From assembly GCA_905397405.1 (NCBI GenBank), contig CAJPVJ010000739.1:1-20903 (forward strand): a stretch of 20,903 nucleotides of DNA, read 5' to 3'. A program made the position numbers and the translations under genes. This DNA is from Oppiella nova (taxonomy: Eukaryota > Arthropoda > Arachnida > Sarcoptiformes > Oppiidae). Below are positions 1-8,908 of this stretch, in pieces (within the stretch, counting starts at the first letter, position 1; every line of letters starts with the position of its first letter). The notes under the pieces are model-generated. The model was not told the origin of the DNA. It did not search any database and saw nothing but the letters and a program-made list of their open reading frames with translations.

Positions 1-127
1 CCACCGCGTGAAGTCAATCCACCACTACCACCAAAACGACCTGTCGTTCCCATGATATCCGGCTCCGGTATGTGTTTTTTTGCTTTTTATGTTTATTATA
101 CTCAAACACTTGGCTTTCAATTTACGA
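1..127. repeat. Exact 127-base end repeat (left)
   Basis: Bases 1-127 are identical to 5016-5142, and the first mismatch is exactly at base 128 (c against t). The right end of the window also ends in an exact 127-base repeat. Two perfect overlaps of the same odd length at both ends suggest that the window is a complete contig from a de Bruijn assembly with k=127, cut where the graph branched. The true sequence to the left of base 1 is therefore unresolved. Confidence 0.8.
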
Positions 128-379
128 CTAAATCCGCGCCACTAATACTCGACAGGAATTTCACTCAAGAATTCCTACGGAATTCACAGAATATTCTGCA
201 CTCTTTTTACTACAGTATGTGTTAATCAGGATTTCAAATCTTTTTGCTATTTTGTGGACAAAAATCTTTTTTATTATGCTTTCCCTTATATTCAAGAGTT
301 TTATTAGTTTCCGACACAAAACATATAAATAAACAGCGCACACACCTGTCTGGCTATGATACTTAGGTAGTCATTCGCA

Positions 380-989
380 TACCGTTCCCCTATCGTATGA
401 CAACAAAAAAATCCTTTGTCTCTAATCCATAAAATTAACGCTTTTTTTGGTGTGTATTTTAGGTCCAAAATAAAAGTCCAATTAATTAATCAATTAATTG
501 TAACGCAAACAAAGTTTTACAGCAAAATAACTATACAGTCGACTGAATCGCTGAGTTTTTTAATATCCCTTTCCGTTGCTGATGGAAGTGATTGAAAACG
601 CACTGTCCATTAAAACTTTTATATTAGATGCCCGTCCACTTGTATACTAGAGTTTATGTGGACTTACAGCTCGAGAGCACAGGCTATGCACACAAATGAG
701 TGGCGAGAGGAACTGGATGTTTGTGTTTCGTATTTAAGTGCAATCACTAGTGTACCCAAAAACCAACTGTCCATTTATTGCTCGCACACGTAAACATATA
801 CACCACCACAAACGGCACAGTTATCCTAAGTTTCGGCTTAAGGACATGTATATTAAAACTGGTTAAGCTGTTAAGGACTGCCGGGAACGGTAGACACATA
901 CAGATTGAATGGTATAACTTGTACGCGAGTAGAGCACTGGTAGCTCACAGAATATTCTTACGGCGCAATCCACTCCTACTATATATAAA
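380..989. promoter_or_regulatory. Promoter-like motif module A
   Basis: Within copy A these shared motifs occur: GGGAACGGTA on the minus strand at 380-389 and the plus strand at 883-892; GGAAAGGGAT on the minus strand at 565-574; CTACCAGTGC on the minus strand at 934-943; ACAGAATATTCT at 947-958 (another lies outside at 186-197); and TATATAAA at 982-989. A palindrome about 25 bases upstream of a TATA-like sequence is a core-promoter layout for the plus strand, though a TATA-like run also reads on the minus strand. The function is inferred from motif sharing and spacing only. Confidence 0.45.
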
Positions 990-1054
990 CATCTCTTAAC
1001 ACTCTCTCTCTCGATAAGTGTAATTGAGTTAACGTTAAGACTAGTGCCGAGTGC

Positions 1055-1056
<2 letters not shown>

Positions 1057-1094
<38 letters not shown>
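1057..1094 (+). repeat. (GA)19 microsatellite
   Basis: Uninterrupted GA dinucleotides. A shorter CT run lies just upstream at 1002-1012. Located 57 bases past the right end of copy A. Confidence 0.97.
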
Positions 1095-1098
<4 letters not shown>

Positions 1099-1669
1099 TC
1101 AAGTATTGACTGAAAATGTAATACTTTTTGATGAGATTTTGTATTTATACGCAAGAATTTTATGAAAAGAAATTTTTCTCATCTAATGTTTCAACGAGTA
1201 TATCATAAAAACATTATTGAATTGTAAATGTGTTTTTAATTCTCATTCATGCATTGCTTTTGAATTTAAATTCTATTAGCTAGCTGAATTGTATACACAT
1301 TGACACAAAAAAAAGCTATTCAATACAAATAAAATTAGGTTACATGTCTATATACATGTTGTATACCGTATAATACAATATACATGTCTACATCAATACA
1401 AATAAATGTTTTCATATTATATGGAAATACATAGTCAATAGTATTAAACATTGCGAACCTATATAAAATCATTTTGCATAATTTACTCATGTGCATTTTA
1501 TATTACTTTATTTTGAAAGTATTTGTAGCAATTTAGTGTCCACTAATTATAGCAAACGGATTAAGTATTTATAATAACAACTATTTTTGATAATAGGATT
1601 AACATGGAGTATTAATATCCCCTATAAAAGTGTAATTCATATAAATTATTGCTAAATTTGAAAACATGT

Positions 1670-1719
1670 ACAGAATATTCTTAATAACTAGAGACATATA
1701 TATATACACAGAATATTCT
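1670..1719. promoter_or_regulatory. Pair of ACAGAATATTCT palindromes
   Basis: Two copies of the 12-base motif lie at 1670-1681 and 1708-1719, 38 bases apart, in sequence that is not part of the 1-kb duplication. They show that the motif recurs independently of that duplication. The core GAATATTC matches two inverted GAA units of a heat-shock element, but no third unit in register is visible at either site. Confidence 0.4.
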
Positions 1720-2659
1720 GTACATATATTTTAGTATAATATAATATGTTTCCCATATATAGGGTGAATGTCTAAATTTTTTGATGCATAAGTAGTTTTC
1801 ACTCATAAATAATTCAACGGAAATGTCGTTCCCATTGAACGCTAATTGGATTTATTCAGCAAATAATATGACATAAAAGGGTTGTCCACTCAATCGGATG
1901 AGCTTATCAATGGTGGTGCTTGCTCATTATGCAAGTTATTGTGTTTTTGTTACTCAGTGCCGTTAATTGAATCTGGTTAAATCTAATCTTGTCTATTTTT
2001 GTACAGATACCACAAAAATAGATTTGACATACTTATAATTAAATAAATAACATTATACAAAATTTAAACTATAGTTATTAGAGTTAACTTATTTTTTAAT
2101 AAACTAAAACTGTTGAGATAATTTAATCCATTTATTAATATACAATTAACTCATAGTGCTTAATAATATTATATTGATTAAATTACAACTTTGAAAATAA
2201 TAAATATTTTTTTATAAATAATTTCTAATAAATACTGTAAATGAATAAAATCTAAATAATGCTTAAATAAACAGTAATTGTACAGTATTTTACTTATAAA
2301 AGTTAATTTGGGGAATCACTAGAACTACCATAAACTTGTATTTAAAAGTTTTAATAATAGGAGGTTAGAGTAATGTATTAATTATTACAGGTTTATAACA
2401 ACTATAATTTGCAATGTTGACAATAGTGGAAAATTTAAACTTGTAATTTATTTTTATTAAAAATAAGTGATAATTTCACGTACAAACAAATATTTATAGC
2501 GTGGTAAAATCTTTTGTTTGCTATGCATACTTACTTATGTATATTCATACATCGATAACTTTAATCTCATATAAAAACTTATTTTCCTTTCATTTAATTT
2601 ATGAGTTTTTATGCACAAAATCTTTTTATATTATGTATTGTTTGCTAATAAAAAGCCAT

Positions 2660-2795
2660 TGAAAAGGGAAAGGCTTATAGTGGGAAAGGGATGCATGAAT
2701 AAAATGGGAGAGCATACAAAGAAAATTTTATATTTATTTTAAGGCGCCGACAGTTTATGTGTTAAGAATATTCTTGTGTTGACTGGAAAGGGATG
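2660..2795. promoter_or_regulatory. Motif cluster: GGAAAGGGATG twice plus GAATATTC
   Basis: GGAAAGGGATG occurs at 2683-2693 and 2785-2795, with a GAATATTC palindrome at 2766-2773 between them, 11 bases before the second copy. The cluster sits in an island of higher GC (about 2640-2800) inside AT-rich DNA. Both motifs also occur in the 1-kb repeats and in the 3.5-4.1 kb island. No gene is visible next to it. Confidence 0.4.
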
Positions 2796-3512
2796 TTGAG
2801 TTGCTTTTTATCATTTTGTATTAATTTCCTGTTTTTATGTCATATATTGTATTTTATTACACTATTTGCTAAATAATATTTTACATGGATAAATATCTCA
2901 TTATAATTGCATTTATTAGGCAAATATATTCAAAAATTCATGCAGTATTAAAATAAATTGTAAACTGTTAAAATACTAAACTCGCATTAATTATAGCATG
3001 CATCAATTGTATTATAATATGTATTTTAATCCAATATAATATAGTAAAAAATAAAATAATATTACAATTACATTATCTCAATTACTTTAGATTAAATTAA
3101 TCATAATTGTTAATTAAATACTTAGTATTGTGAAAAAATATTTAAACAAAAGTTGGCATAGTGCTTAGGAGCCATTTGAATAATTCATAATTTTATAGAT
3201 AATCTTTATTTTTTCAAATGATTTTATACAGTTTGTTTTATTTGTTTAAAAATAGTTAAACAACATAGTAAAAATAGTTTTAAATAAAATACTACTATAT
3301 CAAAATTAAATATAACAATGTTATTAACCTGAAATATAAAAATATAACAGAAAAATTGTTGAAATATTTCTATATTATATTTTTAGAAAATTAATTAACC
3401 TCCTGATCATGATAACCAATGTTAAATATTTAAAAATGTTTAATTATATTATATTTATTAATATATTATGTACAGTTTATTTTCTAGTAATATATTATAA
3501 CATTTATATATC

Positions 3513-3538
3513 CTCTCTCTCTCTCTCTCTCTCTCTCT
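3513..3538 (+). repeat. (CT)13 microsatellite
   Basis: Uninterrupted CT dinucleotides at the left edge of the 3.5-4.1 kb motif island. Confidence 0.97.
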
Positions 3539-4080
3539 GAAGCAACAAAAATCTTATGTTTCAATACAACACAATACTAGTCATTAGTCTCGCTATCATT
3601 ACATACGCACAAGAGATGGGAAAGGGATGAAAGCGGAAAAGCGTTTTATCTCAAAAATTTTGTTTATATAACGAAATGAATTCTTTGTGACTCTAAGGCC
3701 TCACATAATGCACAGAATATACAGAATATTCTGTTACTTATATTACTCGCTATTGATTACAATAATTACATTTGACTTAAATAACATACTATAATAGGCC
3801 GGTAAATATAGCACTAACGTTTTTGTTTTAGTTAAAGTAATACTAGAGTTATATTATATTGTAGTGAATGGGGAACGGTAGGTATCAGGTGGTAGGCACA
3901 TACATACACACACACGTTGATCGGTAGCCAAACGATTAATAATAAATAATTAGTTTTCTACGGCTTTGTTATTTGTGTTTGCATTGTGTGTCTGGTATTT
4001 GTTTTGAAGCAAATATCGTGTATTAAATGTAATTATTAACGAGATTTGAGACCATAGACTACCAGTGCGTTTGGGAGAGC

Positions 4081-4082
<2 letters not shown>

Positions 4083-4118
<36 letters not shown>
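4083..4118 (+). repeat. (GA)18 microsatellite
   Basis: Uninterrupted GA dinucleotides, 14 bases after the CTACCAGTGC motif at 4059-4068. Confidence 0.97.
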
Positions 4119-4120
<2 letters not shown>

Positions 4121-5000
4121 TTTATTGAAATGTAAGTACAGTATATAAATAATTTTGTTACTTTTATTTATTTGCCAGTCATGACTGCAATATTAATTAA
4201 TCTGTGAGTTACTTTTATAACTAAATCTTATGTAATGGTTTAATATAATTACCAAAGTTATTTATCAAGTTAAAGTAGTCAGATTTATATGGGTTCATTT
4301 ACGTTTGAAATATTTAAATATTAGATGTAATTTGATTGTGTAATTTTAATTTATTTAAGTTAAGTTTATAATTAATTTAATGTTAACATTCAAAATTACT
4401 GTTTGTATGCCATTTGCCAATAAAGGTATTTTAAATATCGTTAATATTATTTAGAAATAGTATTTGAATTAGTTTACAGTTTTAAGGATAATTTTATTTA
4501 AGCAAAAATCTACAATTAATCCAATTTTTAATAAATAATTTTTATATGAATATAAAATATTTTATGGTAAAAGAAGACGATTTCTAAACAGATTTAATAA
4601 ATCTTAAAAAATTAATTTTTAATTAATAAATTAATATTTTATCAAACAATAATAAATTTAGTTATTATTTTATTTTAATATATTAATTTATTGTAACAAA
4701 ATTACAGCTTAATAGCAAAGATTTTAAATATTTTCAATATAAATATTTGTAAATCTTTTATTAATCCATTTAATTAATAGTAATAAAAAATTAATTACTA
4801 AATTTCCAAGAAAAATTTATATCAAAAAATTTTAAAATTAGTTATTCTAGATTTAGTACCCTGCACAGTTGCTAATGATAATATTTATACAATACTTTTA
4901 ACAGTTAGTTTATTCAATAATGTTAAGCAAATAATGGGTTAATATAAATAATAACTATAATAACTAAATAGTTTACATACAATTCAATACAAACAAACAA
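4119..5000. other. AT-rich spacer without genes
   Basis: Very AT-rich with many short A/T runs and no long frame, shared motif or GC-richer island. The same holds for about 2040-2640 and 2800-3500. If the minus-strand exon at 5008-5068 is real, this is the start of its intron. Confidence 0.7.
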
Positions 5001-5007
5001 AACTTAC

Positions 5008-5068
5008 ATTGATGACCACCGCGTGAAGTCAATCCACCACTACCACCAAAACGACCTGTCGTTCCCAT
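5008..5068 (-). CDS. Possible first coding exon of a gene to the left (low confidence)
   Basis: On the minus strand an ATG at 5068-5066 has A at -3 and G at +4. It opens 20 codons rich in glycine (starting MGTTGRFGGSGG) that run straight into a donor matching GTAAGT at 5007-5002. The frame also stays open upstream of the ATG, so the exon could be longer. Copy A holds the same sequence at 53-1, cut by the window edge. No matching next exon is visible between 5000 and 1000, so this would have to splice to sequence left of the window. On the plus strand the same bases read as a proline-rich stretch (PPLPPKRPVVP) followed by a GTATGT donor at 69, but in copy B a TGA lies immediately upstream in frame and no acceptor precedes it. 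I do not recognise the protein. Confidence 0.3.
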
Positions 5069-6013
5069 GATATCCGGCTCCGGTATGTGTTTTTTTGCTT
5101 TTTATGTTTATTATACTCAAACACTTGGCTTTCAATTTACGATTAAATCCGCGCCACTAATACTCGACAAGAATTTCACTCAAGAATTCCTACGGAATTC
5201 ACAGAATATTCTGCACTCTTTTGACTACAGTATGTGTTAATCAGGATTTCAAATCTTTTTTCTATTTTGTGGACAAAAATCTTTTTTATTATGCTTTCCC
5301 TTACATTCAAGAGTTTTATTAGTTTCCGACACAAAACATATAAATAAACAGCGCACACACCTACTGTCTGGCTATGATACTTAGGTAGTCATTCGCATAC
5401 CGTTCCCCTATCGTATGACAACAAAAAAATCCTTTGTCTCTCTAATCCAAAAAATCAACGCTTTTTTGGTGTGTATTTTAGGCCCAAAATAAAAGTCCAA
5501 TTAATTAATCAATTAATTGTAACGCAAACAGAGTTTTACAGCAAAATAACTATACAGTCGACTGAATCGCTGAGTTTTTTTAATATCCCTTTCCGTTGCT
5601 GATGGAAGTGATTGAAAACGCACTGTCCATTAAAACTTTTATATTAGATGCCCGTCCACTTGTATACTAGAGTATGTGTGGGCTTACAGCTCGAGAGACA
5701 GGCTATGCACACAAATGAGTGGCGAGAGGAACTGGATATTTGTGTTTCGTATTTAGATGCAATCACTAGGGTACCCAAAAACCAACTGTCCATTTATTGC
5801 TCGCACACACATACGCCACCAAAAACGGCACAGTTATCCTAAGTTTCGGCTTAAGGACATGTATATTAAAACTGGTTAAGCTGTTTAGGACTGCCGGGAA
5901 CGGTAGACACATACAGATTGAATGGTATAACTTGTACGCGAGTAGAGCACTGGTAGCTCACAGAATATTCTTACGGCGCAATCCACTCCTACTATATATA
6001 AACATCTCTTAAC
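5016..6013. repeat. 1-kb segmental duplication, copy B
   Basis: Direct repeat of 1-1000, separated from it by about 4 kb of unrelated AT-rich sequence. All the short motifs of copy A are kept in the same order and orientation. Bases 5011-5015, just left of the repeat, are the only view of what flanks it on that side, and they lead into a good minus-strand splice donor. The high identity points to a recent duplication, or to gene conversion between the copies. Confidence 0.95.
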
Positions 6014-6220
6014 TTATAAACACTCACTACTACTCGACTCGTGTGGCGTATGACTGAGTATTTTTATATTAAATTCCCGTATCTTTTCTGACACAGACCT
6101 ACCAGTCCCCTCTCGCACTCGTATGGTATGCCATCAAATGCTTATACCTTTCAGGCAACCGATCGATTCCGTGCGGATTCTGTGTTGCAGTCTGTAGTCA
6201 ACACATACACAGAATATTCT
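5201..6220. promoter_or_regulatory. Promoter-like motif module C
   Basis: Copy B keeps the copy A sites at: ACAGAATATTCT 5201-5212 and 5960-5971, GGGAACGGTA 5398-5407 (-) and 5896-5905 (+), GGAAAGGGAT 5585-5594 (-), CTACCAGTGC 5947-5956 (-), and TATATAAA 5995-6002. Beyond the duplication a further ACAGAATATTCT lies at 6209-6220, followed by a GA tract at 6276-6295. The stretch 6013-6300 is non-coding by eye. Confidence 0.45.
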
Positions 6221-6275
6221 CTCCCTTATAGCCTCACTTGTATTTAAAGGCTATGAAAAGGATGGGGAGAGGGAG

Positions 6276-6295
6276 GAGAGAGAGAGAGAGAGAGA
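6276..6295 (+). repeat. (GA)10 microsatellite
   Basis: GA dinucleotides preceded by an imperfect purine-rich lead (6261-6275). Lies 56 bases after the ACAGAATATTCT at 6209-6220. Confidence 0.95.
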
Positions 6296-6440
6296 CTACT
6301 ATAGGAGAATTGAGAGCACAGTTAGCTATTGACAAGACATACTGTGCTTTTGTATTATCGATAGCACAGGTAAGTCAATGGTATGGCTTATGTAACACAC
6401 AATACGACAGTTTTTTCTGTACACAAAAATATTTTTCTCG

Positions 6441-6442
<2 letters not shown>

Positions 6443-6476
<34 letters not shown>
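6443..6476 (+). repeat. (TC)17 microsatellite
   Basis: Uninterrupted TC dinucleotides. This is the last long GA/CT tract; none of comparable length is seen in the remaining 14 kb. Confidence 0.97.
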
Positions 6477-6477
<1 letters not shown>

Positions 6478-6479
6478 AA

Positions 6480-8908
6480 AAATATACTTTATTTATATAT
6501 AATATTATATATGTTTTTGTTATCATTTATTTTTTTCGCTTAAATAATAAATAATTTCTTTCTTTGCGTTCACTTCGTGTGTCTCTCATAAGAAAAATCT
6601 CATTCAATATAAGAGTGAAAATACAGTAAAAAAGAAAAATGATTTTAATATAAGAAATATAAGAAAATTGCATTTTTGCCCCAAAAAAGAGCGCATTGTT
6701 TTCAATAATAATAAAATCTTTTGTTGCTTTCCATAACAAAGAGTTTTAAAAAATATTTTAATATAGTTTTATTAAACAAACAATTTTTTGTTATCTTTAG
6801 ACTTGAACCTCAAAAAAGTGAACTAAACTGAAGTTTACTTTCGATTTAATGCTATAATAATCCCTGAATATTGTGTGCAATGTTTGTATAAAGCATTGAA
6901 TTATTCATAAAAGTCTCAATATTTTTGAAATAAATGCTAAAAAGTATATTATTTTTGTTTATAAGTTACTAAAAGTAATCTACATTTTTGATGTAATTAC
7001 ATAGTACAAAAATAAAATGTTTATAGTTATAAAAATTATAAAAATTTATAATTAATAAACAAATTCTTTAAATTAATTTGCATAATATAAAACAATTTAA
7101 TTGTAGTTTTTATTAGATTAAAAGATCCTTCTAATAGTATGATCCAATAAAATACATGATAATATTTTAATTATATTTAAAATAATTACTGCTCTAATAT
7201 TATAAAATTAAATTTAATTAAGCTTATATAATATAATATAAAAATTACTTTTTTATTGTGACTTTTTCCAATAATAAGTTAAATTAATTGTTTTATTTAT
7301 TAAAATTAAATATAAAATATTTTTATACAGTTGTGAGCTATGTTAAAATTTAAAATTTAATTATTCTTTTTAACGTTTTGATATTTTTTTCCATATTTTA
7401 AATACTTAATACCATCCTAATGATTAAAACAAATGATTAAAAACCATATATTTATCAAAAACAAATACTTTATACAATATACAGTAGTGACTATACTATG
7501 CTACTACTGTATTACTTTATTACATAAATCACACCATTTTTAAAACACTAATGAATTTGGCGTTAAAACATGTACTTTCAAAACTGTAATTAATATTTTA
7601 GGCAAACAATTTTCTCTACACTTTGTTTGCTATTTAATTATTTATGTAAAGTTTGCAGTGATTTTTATATTAAATGAATAATTACACAGAAAATGTTATT
7701 GCATATTCTTTGCTTAATGATAATTTTTATTTTATGACAAAATTTTATATTAAAGTATATTTTTAGAAAATTCATTACTTATGTAATTATACTATTAGTG
7801 TGTACACAAATTACCTGCCTACAGCAATTTTTCAAATTATTATTAAAATCAAAGTTTGAATTTAATATGTACATTGTTAATTAACGTTAATTAAACAAAA
7901 AATCATAAAAGTCTATTTATCATACATTTATATAAAATGGGATATGTGATTATGTGATATCTAAAAATAACTAATATAATATTATCAATGTCGTAAACAA
8001 AACACAAAATTAATTAATAACATGCAAATGATACAATAATACTATAAACACAGATTATACAGTACTATACTCAAAACACACAAATATTAAATATATTTCA
8101 ATCTTGATAATTATGTGCTCTAATAATATTTGAATATGTGACATATCCATTATAATGTTTTTTAAATAGTGTTACATAGTATTAATTATTGTAAATAGTT
8201 TTAAATATAGAAAGAATTATTAATTTATATTTTTGTTTTTATTGAAAACATATAAAACAATAGTTCGTAATTTAAATTGCATTAAATGAAGGTTAATGTT
8301 GTATAATAAATATACTACAATATTTAAGTATACAAAAATATTTATCAATGTAATAATAAGATTATTAATATAATACTAGTACTGTAATATTCTATTACTG
8401 ATAAGGTTTATTTCCGGTATTCAATGTTTGTTTGTTTAAAATAATATTCCATATTAATTTATTACCTCCATGCACCAATATGTGCATTTGCACTGATAAT
8501 CTTAAAATAATTGATTAACATAATAATAAATCTAAATCACTACGAGTAAAAGATGCATTGTCTAATATGACCCGGACTAAACTCTGAATTGTGTAAGATA
8601 TTAAAATAATGGTGAAATTTTTAATTAATATAATATATTGAGTAGTATAGAGAGGTGAAATGAGTATCAAGTACAATAGTAGCAATATTAAACAATAGGA
8701 TTAAATAAATAATAATGAATATAATCTTTGGTATTGTTCATTGTTATTCTTAACATAATGGTTATACAGTACTTCAAAACTATAAAATATTAAACAAGTA
8801 AAATAAAATCACTTAATCACATTAAAACTTAAGTTTAGTTTTAACAGTTAAGTTTAAAAGCTTTTAAAATATTTTGTATTTAAAATTAATTAAAAAGTTT
8901 TAGTTAAA
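6480..8908. other. AT-rich intergenic stretch
   Basis: About 2.4 kb of AT-rich DNA. I see no coding exon, no copy of the motifs found to the left, and no microsatellite. One hairpin with 10-base arms lies at 7479-7488 and 7503-7512. The right end must hold the promoter and 5' UTR of the MAM gene, but I could not identify either. Confidence 0.65.

Larger units (their letters stand above)
1..1000. repeat. 1-kb segmental duplication, copy A
   Basis: This block is repeated at 5016-6013. The first 127 bases are identical; after that I see scattered substitutions and small indels (a 3-bp difference near 355, a 6-bp difference near 790), about 97% identity by eye. Similarity stops near 1000, just after a TATATAAA sequence and before a GA tract. 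The block contains two ACAGAATATTCT palindromes, one reverse-strand GGAAAGGGAT, GGGAACGGTA in both orientations and one reverse-strand CTACCAGTGC. No reading frame in it is convincing apart from the possible small exon at its left edge. The left limit is unknown because the window begins inside the repeat. Confidence 0.95.
3513..4118. promoter_or_regulatory. Promoter-like motif module B (diverged third island)
   Basis: This island is not alignable overall with the 1-kb repeats but carries the same motif set: GGAAAGGGATG at 3619-3629, ACAGAATATTCT at 3721-3732, GGGAACGGTA at 3871-3880 and CTACCAGTGC at 4059-4068. CT and GA tracts bound it at 3513-3538 and 4083-4118. Sharing four separate motifs of 10-12 bases with the repeats is very unlikely by chance, so I infer a related regulatory element. 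Confidence 0.45.

Noticed and set aside
161-343. A 60-codon minus-strand frame kept intact in both 1-kb copies (also 5176-5358)
   Set aside because: All three base differences I see between the copies change the amino acid (I/V, A/E, K/Q), so nothing suggests protein-level constraint. It also overlaps the palindromic motif and resembles no known protein.
778-999. A frame shared by both copies (also 5797-6012), with a 6-base in-frame length difference
   Set aside because: It overlaps the motif cluster and the TATA-like box. The only substitution in the shared part changes an amino acid (L/F), and the sequence is not protein-like. Conservation is explained by the recent duplication.
863-1102. 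Frames through the GA and CT tracts (also 6238-6543)
   Set aside because: They are mostly dinucleotide repeat translated as Ser-Leu or Arg-Glu runs.
186-6220. Firm call of functional heat-shock elements
   Set aside because: Stable HSF binding usually needs three or more GAA units in register. Only two are present at each site I checked, so I kept the motif unnamed.
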